A stretch of DNA of 64,000 nt, from the NCBI GenBank assembly GCA_015847255.1, contig JADLZK010001339.1:310001-374000 (forward strand), in the 5' to 3' direction. The notes under the pieces are model-generated. The model was given only the letters and a program-made list of their open reading frames with translations. It ran no database searches and had not been told where the DNA came from. Below are positions 46,920 to 57,200 of this stretch, piece after piece. Within the stretch, counting starts at the first letter, position 1, and each line of letters starts with the position of its first letter. This stretch comes from Hyparrhenia diplandra (Eukaryota > Streptophyta > Magnoliopsida > Poales > Poaceae). The position numbers and the translations under genes are program-made.

Positions 46920-47290
46920 ATGAGCACGGACGGGAGGAGCACGGGAGGAGCAGCACCGGGCGGGAGGAGCAGCACCGGCGGACGTCGGGGACGAGCAGCG
47001 CCGGGGGAGGAGCAAAGACGGGCGACGCCGGGACGAGCAGCGCCGGGCGGGAGGAGCAGCACCGGCGGACGTCGGGACTAGTAGCGCCGGGCGCGGCGCA
47101 CTCGTCGGGAGAGGAGCACGGAGGAGCAAACCGGGGCGGGCGGCGCAGAGGGGCAGCGCACGGCACAGCCAGGCGGCGACGTCGGGGACGTCGAGGACGA
47201 GGAGCACCGGGCGGGAGGGAGCAAAGACCGGCGGCCGGTGGACCTCGTCTGAGAGGAGCAAAGACCGGCGGCTAGGGTTTAGCTAGCCCC
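46920..47290. repeat. GC-rich degenerate minisatellite
   Basis: Recurring GGAGGAGCA, CAGCACCGGCGGACGTCGGG (about 46969 and 47056) and GAGCAAAGACCGGCGG (about 47018, 47220 and 47255) blocks with imperfect spacing of roughly 40-90 bases. Composition differs sharply from flanking AT-rich sequence. It may be of intra-element origin by slippage. Confidence 0.6.
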
Positions 47291-47820
47291 GGCGGGCGGC
47301 TAGGGTGTACCCTAGCGGCGGCGGCGGCGGATGTCGAGCACGGGAGGTAGGACGGGGAGGGAGGACGGGAGGCGAGGGCGAGGCGCTCGTCTGGAGGGAG
47401 GACGGGGGCGAGCGGCGCGGGGGCGCCGTGAAATTTTGGCAGCCCGCCGGGGTGAAAGTGAACGGGCCAAGGACTTGGCCCATTCCGTGACGGCGCCCCT
47501 ATATAAACGCCGCGATTTTCCCGCCACGGAAAATAGATTCACAAAATGAATTTGTAAAATTCATAACAATTCAAATGGTCATTCAAAATTCTAAAATTTT
47601 TGTGTGGCCTCCCTATGAGTATGTGTACCCATGAAAAATGTGAAACTTGAATTTTGGATAGTTCTTGCGTGATTTAAAATACTTGATCTTTAATTGACAA
47701 GTCGGGACGTTTCGAGCAAGTGCGGCGATCTCCAATACATTTTTAGTTCCATTACATAAATTTCGTGACATACATATTTGGTTCCATTACATATTTGGTT
47801 CATTACATATTTGGTTCGAC

Positions 47821-50800
47821 TTATTTTTTTGCGGGGCTGCCAACGTCTTCTTCGACCGACCGTCCGTGCGGCACCGTGGCTTTGTCTTGGTCTTGATGAC
47901 ATTCCCCCCACACGCGTGTCTCGACTTCCTTGATCTTGGTTGGATGATCGGTAAAGAGCGTAAACTCGCGTAGTTGTTGTACTCTTCGGGACTCGCACTC
48001 CATCGGCTCCCACGATCCTTTGCTTCCCTCCCACGACCGCATGTAGTTGCTTTTGCCCGCGAGTTGGGCACGGGTAGTAGGCTACCGGGCCACGCGACTT
48101 GCGAGTACCCACTCGTCATCTCGGTATTTCGAGCCGAACGGTGGTTAACCCAACCGTCCACGTCAACCGCCGTTGGCTTGACCCACCGGCATCGGAAAAT
48201 GGGTATCCGTGAGCTCTCGCCATAATCAAGTTCCCAAATCTCTTGGATTTGCCCATAGTATGTTTTGAGTTCCTTGGTGGCCATGTCAATGCCCTCATAC
48301 CGAACGCCGCTATTACGTGATGCGCTCTTGTTGTCCTTTTCTTTCGTGTGGAACCTCGTATCCGTTGATGTCGTAACCTTGCCATGTGATGATTTCGCTA
48401 GATGGGCCGTATGCAAGCATCGATTCTTCGATCTCCGCGTTTAGTGGTATCCCTCGTTTTCTCGATCCACGTTGTGAAATTCAACCGGTGTTGTCTCGGT
48501 ACCCACCCCTCCGTGCGCCGGCCACACTTGCTGCGAATTTCCTCCGGATGCTTCTCACCCCATGTTTCCATTGATACTAACGGTTCGAGTGTCTTTGTCA
48601 TGGGCTTCTTCGATTGTTTCTTGCTCTATATCGGTTACGTACTTTCCCTCCTCACGCAGCCCATCCCCGCGGTCCCGCCTTCGCGTGCGGGTGGTCGGGT
48701 AGGCCGATTGCATTTCCATCCCGGATGTATCTAGTGCAGCGATTAAACCTCCTCGTGTTGTGTATGCCTCGATCATAGAGCCCTCTGGGTATGCACGGTT
48801 AGGACGGATCTGCTAAGAGAGGACATGAACCGCTCGTTCGTCCACATCTCGTGCGGTAGAGAGGCCCCAGTTCTTCTATCCGATCGACCATGTGTATCAT
48901 GAGGTGTGGCATAATATCGAAGAAAGACGGTGGTAAGCACATCTCGAGCGGCATATAGTCTCCGCGATGAACTCTTTCGGTGCGGGGAGGTCATTTTCAG
49001 CCGATGACCTTCTCTCGTGATGCGATTAAAAAGTAGCACAGCGCGTGTAACGACCATCTTCACGAACTCGGGCGATGCACCTAATCACAATTGGAAGGAA
49101 CACCGTCGAGACATGACATGACGGTCATGGGCCTTGAAGTTTGATAGTGTTAGGTCTTTCATCGATACAATGCTCTTCATGTTGGAGCGTAAAACCGCCG
49201 GCACTTTGACATCCCCCGAGCCATTTGCAAAAATCCCTCTTTTCATCCCATGTCGATTGTAGCTCGCGGGCCGGAAGGTCGACTTTTCCGCTATTCCCCG
49301 AGGGTATCGAGTGAAGTTCGGGCCCGATGCCCATGTCGGCAAGATCCCGACGTGACTTGACATCGCCCTTCGTCTTAGTCTTGATGTCTAGGAAAATCCC
49401 CACCAAGCTCTCGAAGACATTCTTACGTCAGATGCATGTTATCGATGGCATGGGGTGTATGGAGCATCTTCCAAGTATGGCGGGTGCTTGAAGAAAATCG
49501 ATCGCTTCTTGAATGGGACTTTGGCCGGTGCGGATTGGGTTCCCGCGTACGCTTCTTCTTCTTCTTCTTCTTCTTCTTCTTCTTCTTCTTCTTCTTCTTC
49601 CATTGCCGTTTTGTTCCGCTTCCGCTTCTTCTTTGCCTTTGGCCCACCGGCTTTCTTCTTTTTCCGAACTCGTGGTTTATGTTCTTCACCATTTCAAACA
49701 CCTTTGGCCCGTACTTTACCCTTTCCGAGCTCCTCCGTTTCAACCTCGGCTCGCCGTCAAAGTACTCATCCATCGAAGTATCCCGGTACTGTGTTCTTTG
49801 CGAGAGGAATTTATGATGTTTCATGTACACCTCTTTTTGGGATCCGCTAAGGTAAGTGGAGCAGGTATTCTCAATGCAAATTGTGCAAAATTTGCCTCTT
49901 CCCTTAATCCGCCCGACAATGAAAAGAGAGAGGGGTAATCATCGATGGTGACCATTATCATGGCCTTTAGAGTGAACTTCTTCTTCTCGGGACGCATCCA
50001 TAATCGGACCCCTTTCCACGGTTTCGCCAATTCCTCCATTCTTGGCTCAATGAGGACATCTATATCATTGCCCGGCCGCTTTGGTCCGGAAATGAGCATG
50101 GCCGAAAGAAGATATTTGCGCTTCGGACACTCGTAGGGAGGCGGGTTGTATATGGTGAGGGTGACCAGGCCGGGTCTTTGTGGCGAAGCATCGAGGTCTC
50201 GAACGGATTCATCCCGCTCGTACTCAAAGCGAACCTTACGTTCTGGGCTCATCCCTAAACTCCGGGGAATATGTCATCGATGCGTTTCCACGTTTTGGCA
50301 TCCGAGGGGTGTCGCGACTTGCCATCGCCCTTCGTGCGTTCGCCGACGCATGCCGGGACATCGCCTTGGCATCCTACGGGTTCCCAAAAATTGCACGCAG
50401 CGATCGAGCACGGGTAGGTACCACACCGATAGGGGCGGGGATCTTCCTCGGGTGTAACCCTCTTCTTCCTCGTCCTCAGGAGGTGGCATCTGCTTCTTCT
50501 TGCCCGTCTTCTGCTTCTTGGGCCCTCTCGACGGTCCCTCCTCATCGGTGGCACGACAGCCAGCATTCCTCTTGTAACGACTCACGCCGCATCGCGGACA
50601 GTTGTGCAAGTCCGCATAGTCACCCCGGTATAGAATACAGTGGTTAGGGCACGCATGAAACTTCCTAAGCTTCATCGCCACCGGACGAATCAGCTTCTTC
50701 GCCCGATAGGTATTGGCGGGCACCTTATTCCCCTCGGGTAAAACAAAGTGTCACCGAGGTACGTAACAGGTCATTGAAGCTCGTGGTCGACCACCCGTGG

Positions 50801-51439
50801 TGAGCCTTCGGCATCAACATCGTTAGGTTAAAACATAGCACCGTGCAATCCTTCGGACATTTGCCGTCGTCTTTGTAGAGAGGGTCAATTGCCGCCGCTT
50901 CATCGCCTAAAATTCTCGAGCCACCTTGGATTGCCAAACAACACGTCATCTTCATCTTTGAGGTTAGCAATTTCCTCGAAAAGAGCAGCATCCTCGGGCG
51001 ACATGTCATCAACTACTGACTGTTCACCATCATCTCCACCCGCATTGTCGTCTGCCATGTCTTCAAGCAGTTCATCTACGGTGATGTAATCGCGATTATC
51101 AACTTGTTCTCGTCCTTCGTCCACCACCGTTGTTTCCGTCGTTGCAGTCGACGGGGGTCCTCCAGATGAACCGGCCGCGACACTCGGTTCTTTTTCACCA
51201 TGATACGTCCACACGGTGTACCTCGGCTCCCTGATGAAACCATACCGCACCAAGTGCTCCACGACGTCGTCATCCTTGTGTAAGAACAGATGCTTGCACC
51301 GATAGCACGGGCACACCATTACTTCGAACCTCGACCGATTCGATGCTTCGCGCGACGGGCATAAACTTCTTTTTCGCACATGATCAACGAATTCCAAACT
51401 CATCCTCGGCCTGTACATCCAATCCCTATTCGGCGCCAT
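47821..51439 (-). CDS. CACTA TNP2-type transposase
   Basis: The start ATG is at 51439-51437 (MAPNRDWMYRPR). An N-terminal transposase-associated domain follows (CPCYRCKHLFLHKDDDVVEH, 51180-51430). Next come the zinc-ribbon-like KFHACPNHCILYRGDYADLH (50560-50680) and the TNP2 core: LTIYNPPPYECPKRKYLLSA, MLISGPKRPGNDIDV (49821-50200), the VYMKHHKFL region (about 49800), VPAVLRSNMKSIVSMKDL (about 49150-49200) and the DUF4218-like LPPSFFDIMPHLMIHMVDRI (about 48890-48950). A DUF4216-like C-terminus is RFHTKEKDN ... TYYGQIQEIWELDY (48200-48350). It binds and cuts the element ends. Frames change several times; some changes are introns, others may be sequence errors. Confidence 0.82.
49551..49601. 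repeat. (CTT)n microsatellite in transposase gene
   Basis: About 17 uninterrupted CTT units on the plus strand. On the coding strand this is (GAA)/(AAG), giving a run of acidic or basic residues inside the transposase gene at a variable loop. The frame before and after differs, so it may be a slippage-prone break point or part of an intron. Confidence 0.9.
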
Positions 51440-51529
51440 GGTCGACGGCCTACTCAAATTAATTAAACCAAAACAAAGAGTGCAATCGATGATTAGAGAT
51501 CGAAGTATCGATGAAAAGACCACGTACAC

Positions 51530-51850
51530 TTCAAATGAGAGGGGGAGAGAGAGGGGAGGAGAAAGAGGGAGAGAGAGGGGAGGAGAAAGAGGGAGAGAGG
51601 AGGGGGGCGAGAGGGGAGAGGAGCTAGCTTGAGGGAGAGAGGAGAGAGAGAGAGAGGGGGGAGAGGGAGAGAGAGGGGGAGGGAGAGAGAGAAGGAGAGG
51701 AGAGAGGGGAGAGGAGCTAGCTAGAGAGGGAGAGAGAGAGGGAGAGATCAAAACTAGATCTCAAAAAGAAAGGGAGAGAGAGGGGTGAGAGGGAGGGGAG
51801 AAAGAGGGAGAGGGGGAGAGAAAAGAGGGGAGAAAGAGGAGAAATACCCC
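51530..51850. repeat. Purine tract upstream of transposase
   Basis: About 320 bases of GAGAG/GGGAG repeats, almost pure purine on the plus strand, upstream of the transposase start (minus strand, so CT-rich in the leader). An extended frame through it is low-complexity and not coding. It is probably the transposase 5' UTR or promoter. Confidence 0.8.
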
Positions 51851-51989
51851 CTAGCGGTGCCAAACTTCAATCAAACCAAGGGCAAAACCTTCCCCCCTCC
51901 AGAAATGGTGATTTCTAGAGTTTTGAAGCTCAAAACCCTAGAAAATGGCGAAAATCCCGTGGGGAAGAAGAAGAAGGTTGGGGCTGTAT

Positions 51990-52219
51990 TTATAGACCAG
52001 ACTTAACCGTGGCGGGCATTGTAATAAAACCGCCACGGTTAATAGACATTAACCGTGGCGGGCACGTTACAATGCCCGCCACGGTTAACCGATTAACCGT
52101 GGCGGACATTGCCCTGGCCGGGGGGCTGCCACGCCAACTATTTTGCGTGGCGGTTTTATAAATGCCCGCCACGGAAAATAAAAATAAACACCACGCAAAA
52201 ATCCATTCTCGTAGTAGTG
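51990..52219. repeat. CACTA right subterminal repeats
   Basis: Copies of TTAACCGTGGCGGGC and GCCCGCCACGGTTAA in inverted pairs at 52003-52110, then degenerate copies to the terminus. They resemble the left array but have CCGTGG in place of CCATGG at most sites. Confidence 0.8.
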
Positions 52220-52222
52220 ATG

Positions 52223-52610
52223 GTGACTCGAGATCTGCCACTTCGAACTTGATGTATTCTGTCCGGTAATTTGATGGAGATCCAAATGTAACTGGCAAGG
52301 TGACTTGTCCAACTGGGATAGCTGCTCGCTCGGGTACTATTCCATAGAAAGGAGTGCTCGAAGGAGCGATAAGTCGTAGAGGTCCAGTCCCCATCTTGTC
52401 CGGTGTTTTCGAGAATATGATGTTCAACCCGGCTCCTCAGGTCGATCAACACCTTGGTAACGGTCACCCCGCTATTGTGGGTTCCAAGACCAAAGGGTAT
52501 AGGCGGCGTTGCCTCCACACTTGTCCATTGATCCTCCCCGGTGAACTGAATCGGGTATTGGGACCAATTGAGGTAGCGTGGTACTTGTGGGTTCTCGCTG
52601 CCATGATTGA
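52223..52610 (-). pseudogene. E3 protease, N-terminal part
   Basis: Continues E3 pol after the CACTA insertion. It includes LNWSQYPIQFTGEDQWTS and VTVTKVLID, where the active-site segment lies (E4 has VLIDGGAGLNIIF; here a frame change follows LID). SSTPFYGIVPERAAIPVGQV is at about 52300-52370. The 3-bp TSD is at 52220-52222. Confidence 0.78.
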
Positions 52611-54732
52611 TTCGGAGTGCTAGCTTGTCTTGTCTCTTGCTCTTTGATCCGGGTACTCCAGAGAATATGACATTCAAGGATCTCGTTGCTTTCTGGAAAT
52701 CCCCTGTCTTTGGCTCTTCAATGGCTTCTTCTCTGTTTTCTTGATTGTTTCCCTTCTGAGCAGAGTTGTTTCCTCCCTTGTACTTTTCCTGGAACGTGGT
52801 GTAGTTTCCGAGCGTGTGCGGAGCTCCAGGGTGGTAGATGCACGGGGGTAGATCTTCTAGCTTGATGTTGCTACATTCCTCGTCGCCATTGTTGTTGTTG
52901 TTGAACCTCTCGTTTGTAACGTTTCTTTGATTTCTCCGCCATTGCGACGGTATTGTCCGGTCCTCGCTTCTTTTGTTTGTTGAGAGTTGTTCTGATCTTT
53001 CTTCGGGGCCTCTGAGTTCTTTCTTTCTGGAAAGCGATCTCGGGTTCTTTCTTCGGCTCCGATCATCTTCTCCACAGTAAGTTTGAACTGGTCGTTTGTC
53101 CTCGGGTTGTCCTTGTAGAAATCGAGAACCGCCATCTTGAGAAAATCCCGTTGCCGAAGGCATCTATCACTTCCCTTCTCGTGAAGTCGTGCACTTGGGA
53201 TTTCATCTCCCGAATCTTCGGTAGTAGTCTCTCGGGATTCTCGGCTTCTCGCTTGAGGCTTTTCAACTCAAACCGAGTAATAGGATGGGTGATGATTCTC
53301 GCGAAGTTGCTACTGCATGCTTTACGTAAGTCTTCCCGATGTCGGATTGAGCCCTCTTTGATCTTGTCGAACCATTGAGCGGTAGAGCCTCTAGGGCCAT
53401 GGGAAAGAAAACGGCTTTTGCGTCATCATCTCCTCCGGCCCGACTCAATGGATTGTGAGTAGACTCGAGCCATTGTGCGGGCTCTGTTTTCCCATCGTAT
53501 TTGGAGTGGTTTGAAGGCTTGAACTTTGGGGGTAGCTTGAATTCTTGCAATCTTTCGCGAAGCAAGGAAATTGTAAGTAGCTTTTCCGTCGTTCTTTCTT
53601 CAAATCCTCCCGAGGTTCTTCCTCCTCTTTGATGAGTTTCGGTAGGTCGATATGTTGATTCCCCGCGACTTCTTCTCGTCGGCTTAGTCTTGGTGCGGGG
53701 CTTTCCCTTGGGGGTCTCTCGGTACCTCCATACGCCATCCCTCCGAGGTGGCCTAGAGTTGTTGGAACCCTCCGGCCTTCCCGGCCTTTCAAAGACGTTG
53801 GATCGACTTCTTGGAACATGAGAGCCGTTGCCTTATTTGTGATGTCTGGGGCTCTTTCTCGGACAGCCTTCCGCAATGCCTCCTTGATGAGTCTCTTCTC
53901 GTCATTGGTGTCTCAGAGTCTTGGGCGGTCAATCAACCCCTTGTAGTCTCTCTCGGGTTGCCCCTCGATCATCCTCAACTTCTCTTTCATTTCAGCCTCT
54001 CGTATTCGTGTAGATTGGCTTGATATTTGTTCGAGCTTGCATGCGGCGCGTCGCCCGATCGGCGTCCTCCCTTGACTGTTTCTTCTTAGCCTTTCTTGGC
54101 GTTGGTGTTCTCCTTCGTCGTCGAGGGTTTCTTTCGTCCGTCGAGATGTTGGATAGGCCTTCGTCGTGGACCGATGTCGGGGCCTACGGACGGTTAAGCG
54201 GAGTGCGATTTGTAGCCACCATGAAGACTTCCTTTAAATTTTTTGTAGCTTTAGGTCGCCACTCCTTCCGCTGGGATGGACCTTATGATGATCGACCTCC
54301 TGTTTGTCCCTGTTGGTTGACGATCGGCTGGTTGAGGGTTCTTGGCCGTGGATGATGCACTCCTCTCGGGGTTCTTGTCAATATGAGCCCTCTTTGTGCG
54401 CCTTCTAAAGGAATCTCCAATCTTTTCTTGAGTTGTCCTAGCGCTCCTTGAATACGCTGCGTGTCTTTGCGTTGCGTAATCTGTAGGAAATTGAAAAGGT
54501 AATCACGAATTTTGGTGTCGGGGTTATATCCGAACTTCGCCTCTTTTCTCCGAGTTGGAAAAGGTATTGGTTGAAAAAAGTTTCCGAGTTGGGTAGCTTC
54601 CCTTATCCACGCCCGGAGTTGGAGTCGTGCCGAGTTGCCTCGAGTCCGTACTCGAGCCCCTGGTTGTCTACCTTCCCCGATTTGGTTTTGGGTTTGGGCC
54701 CTTCCGTGTTGGTTCCCGAGCAAGCTTCGAAC
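52611..54732 (-). pseudogene. E3 gag, frameshifted and truncated at the start
   Basis: Contains LPPCIYHPGAPHTLGNYTTF, a CxxH...H zinc-knuckle-like motif (about 52820-52870), the end of the capsid region (TVEKMIGAEERTRDRF), FKLPPKFKPSNHSKYDGKTE (about 53490-53560), and the charged N-terminal segment (53600-54720). The expected start ATG (27092 in E1) is lost because the leader is fused to the LTR at about 54733. Multiple frame changes. Confidence 0.78.
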
Positions 54733-55192
54733 TTGTTACGCGGTGACATGGAGAGCGGGGTTTTTATATTGGTTCGGGCCCTCGATCAAGGATCGAGTAA
54801 AGACCTTTACATCCGGTCGGCGTGAGACTGTTTTTTGATTGATGGGGTCGGTAGAAAATCGGCCATGAAGCTTCGCCGGCTTGGTGGTGGCCAAGCTTGT
54901 GTTCTCATGCGTGCGTACTCGCTCTACGAGGTGTTCCTTGGCCGCCTTTTATAGTCCAAGGGGCCAAGGAACTCACTACGATCCTAGTCGGATCTGAGAG
55001 AGGGTTGTCCGTAGAGGAACCGAACACCCAAACCCTTTACAAGGTAACCCGACTAGTGTTCTATCCTAGTTACAACGTAAGTCACCGTAGCTATGCTTCC
55101 ATTGCCTTCTCGGGGAGTTGTTTGTGGCCGCAGCTTGGATAGAACCCCGCGCATAACTTCGGTAGAGTTCTTTGGTGATCCCTGTATCCACA
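54733..55192 (-). repeat. E3 5' LTR, truncated
   Basis: Lacks the first ~80 bases of the LTR (plus-strand left side), the primer binding site and the gag start. The junction AACTTGTTACGCGG joins gag leader (like 26912-26920) to LTR (like 27238) with TTGTT microhomology. It ends GTATCCACA at 55192, followed by the TSD CTATC. Confidence 0.87.
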
Positions 55193-55197
55193 CTATC

Positions 55198-55922
55198 CGT
55201 ATGCCACAATCTTGTGCCCAATCTTCGAATTGTGCCGTGAATGGTGATCCGAGGTCGGTGATGATCCTATTGGGCATCCCGAATACGTGCATGATCTCTT
55301 GGATGAACTTCGACCGCCTTGGTGGGGTGAAGGTGACCAATGGCTTGTATTCTATCCATTTGGTGAATTTGTCGATGGCGGCGTAGATATACTCATATCC
55401 CCTTTGGCGCTTTTGAGTGGTCGACTTGATCCGGTCCCTAGCACGAAAAAAGGCCATGATGGTGGTATGCGATTAAGTTGTGAGTGGCACATGCACTTGT
55501 CTTGCGAACATCTAGCATCCTTTGCATCTTTCGACGAGTTCTTCAAGCGTCTTTGAGGGTTTTGTTGGCGGTAGTATCCGGTTAAGAATGCTTTTCCCAC
55601 GAGGGTTCTTGACGCTGCGTGGTTTCCACAAAGATCGAGTGGATTTCTTGTAGGATGTCCTTTCCTTCTTGAGCTAATGCATTTGAGTAGTACTCGATGA
55701 TCTTTGCTCTTTTGTAGAGCTTGTCTCCGATGAGCACGTAGTTCTTGCTTCTTCTCAGGATCCTTGTTGCTTCAGCTTTGTCATCGGGTAGCGTCTTGTT
55801 CTTGATTAAGTTAATGATGTATTCGATCCGGGGAGTTGTTCTGCGGCACGGAGAGATTATCATCACGCCGTTTAGGGCTGATTGCTCCATCTTGTCTTCT
55901 TCCGGGTTCCCTTTGATGGATG
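55198..55922 (-). pseudogene. E2 integrase N-terminal half and RNase H linker
   Basis: Continuation of E2 after E3. It includes YEYIYAAIDKFTKWIEYKP and FGMPNRIITDLGSPFTAQ (second catalytic Asp) at 55200-55420, and the RNase H-integrase linker MEQSALNGVMIISP ... RILRRSKNYVLIGDKLYKRA (55582-55890). E4 interrupts it at 55922 within the codons following the KGN segment. Confidence 0.82.
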
Positions 55923-56469
55923 TGTCGGCGTTTTACGACCGAGAGCACGCCACGGGGTGAGCGGGCAGGCGGTTTGTTCGGGCCTCGATGAACCACGGAG
56001 CCCGGCGGTTTGTTGCCCGGTGACATTGAGAGCGGGGTTTTATCTTTGGTTCGGGCCCTCGATCAAGGATCGAGTAAAGACCTTTACGCCCGGTCGGCGT
56101 GAGCTTTGTTTTTTGATTGATGGGGTTAGCCGTGAATCGGCTATGAAGCTTACGGCCGCTGGTCGTGGCCAAGCATGTGTTCTCGCGTTTCGTGCTCCCC
56201 TCTCACGAGGTGTTTCCTTTGCCGCCTTTTATAGTCTAAGGAGCCAAGGAACTCGCTACGATCCTAGTCGGATAGAAAGAGGGTTGTCCGTAGAGGAACC
56301 GAACACCCGAACTCTAAACAAGGTAACCCGACTAGTGTTCTATCCTAATTACAACGAAGTCACGTAGCTATGCTTCCATTGCCTTACGGGAGTTGTTTAA
56401 TGGCCGCGAGGCTGGGATAGAACCCCGCGAACAACTCAAGTAGAGTTCTTTGGTGATCCTGTATCCACA
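55923..56469 (-). repeat. E4 3' LTR (547 bp)
   Basis: TGTCGGCG to GTATCCACA. Minus-strand TATAAAAG is at 56226-56233. The polypurine tract follows at 56470. Confidence 0.87.
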
Positions 56470-57200
56470 AGCCCCGAGCATCTCAAGGTCGAGCCATGAG
56501 AGTTGTCTTGCTTTTCTCGGGCGAGGCCTTGATATGGTCTTCAAGATCATCTTACTGAGTGCGATTTTTGAAAAAAGTGGACCCGTAGGGTGTAGCCCCG
56601 AGCTTCTTGCTTTTTGGCACAAAGAGCTGGAAGGTCTTTGAGTTCTTCTCCTCCGTCTTCGAGTTCTTTCGTCGTCGAAGCTCTCCTTTTTTGAAGGGAG
56701 AGCCTTGTTCCGCTAGCCCCAGAGCATCTCGGGTTTGAGTCATGAGAGTTGTCTACTCTTCTCGGGTGCGGCCTTGATGCGGTCCTTGTTGTCTTTATTC
56801 GGTGTGCACTTTTGTTGAAAAAGTGCACCCGTGGGTGTAGCCCCACGAGCTTCTTGCTTTTTGGCACAAAGAGCTGGAAGGTCTTTGAATTCTTCTCCTC
56901 CGTCTTCGAGTTCTTCACCGTCTGAGCTCTCCTTTTTGAAAGGAGAGCCTTGTTCCGCTAGCCTTCGAGCATCTCGGGTTTGAGTCATGAGAGTCGATGC
57001 GCTCTTCTCGGGGACGTGGCCTTGACGCGGTTCTTGTTGTCTTTCGTGCGGCGTGCACTTTTGTTGAAAAAAAGTGCACCCGTAGGGTGTAGCCCGCGAG
57101 CTTCTTGCTTTTTGGCACAAAGAGCTGGAAGGTCTTTGAGTTCTTCTCCTCCGTCTTCGAGTTCTTATCGCCGCCGGAGTTCTTCGAGCTCCATGTGTTT
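56470..57200 (-). repeat. E4 PPT-proximal tandem repeats (three ~245-bp units)
   Basis: AGCTTCTTGCTTTTTGGCAC recurs at about 56601, 56849 and 57100. Each unit carries AAAAAGTGCACCCG, GAGTTCTTCTCCTCCGTCTT, GGAGAGCCTTGTTCCGCTAG and a CGAGCATCTCGGG polypurine-tract-like block. This is the largest copy number among the four elements. Confidence 0.78.

Larger units (their letters stand above)
45962..47820. other. CACTA intergenic region
   Basis: Lies between the transposase end and the start of the second gene, so it should include that gene's promoter. It contains A-rich DNA (46100-46230), subterminal-type GCCGCCACGG motifs near 46442-46480 and 47518-47532, a 61-bp tandem duplication (46691-46820), and a GC-rich degenerate minisatellite (about 46920-47470). 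Frames on both strands in the GC-rich part are compositional. No gene is recognised. Confidence 0.6.
41532..52219 (-). mobile_element. CACTA (En/Spm-type) transposon, 10.7 kb
   Basis: The termini are CACTACTACG at 41532 and CGTAGTAGTG ending at 52219, a perfect 10-bp inverted pair, with a 3-bp TSD ATG at 41529-41531 and 52220-52222. The empty site is visible in E1 at about 24408 and E4 at about 62970 (GATATGGTGATTCGAG), confirming the exact junction. Both ends carry arrays of AACCRTGGCGGGC motifs in inverted pairs. Two minus-strand genes are present: TNP2-type transposase (47821-51439) and a second product with a Ulp1-like domain (about 42100-45961). It was probably autonomous once; both frames now have breaks. 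Confidence 0.93.
35599..55192 (-). mobile_element. E3: Tat-lineage gypsy element inserted in E2 integrase
   Basis: A perfect TSD, CTATC, lies at 35594-35598 and 55193-55197; joining the flanks restores the integrase sequence seen intact at about 21445 in E1. The left LTR (3') is 35599-36137. The right LTR (5') is truncated and fused to gag leader at about 54733. Both carry E3-specific variants (CCCAAACCCTTTACAAGG, CCTAGTTACAA). Pol lies at 37961-41531 and 52220-54723, split by a CACTA transposon. It lacks the antisense gene. Confidence 0.9.

Noticed and set aside
46819..47275. Frames of 115-124 codons on both strands in the CACTA intergenic GC-rich block
   Set aside because: Minisatellite-derived compositional frames; no domain and mutually overlapping.
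51439..51751. N-terminal extension of the transposase frame through the purine tract
   Set aside because: Consists of Ser/Pro/Leu repeats from CT-rich DNA; the conserved protein starts at the MAPNRDW Met.
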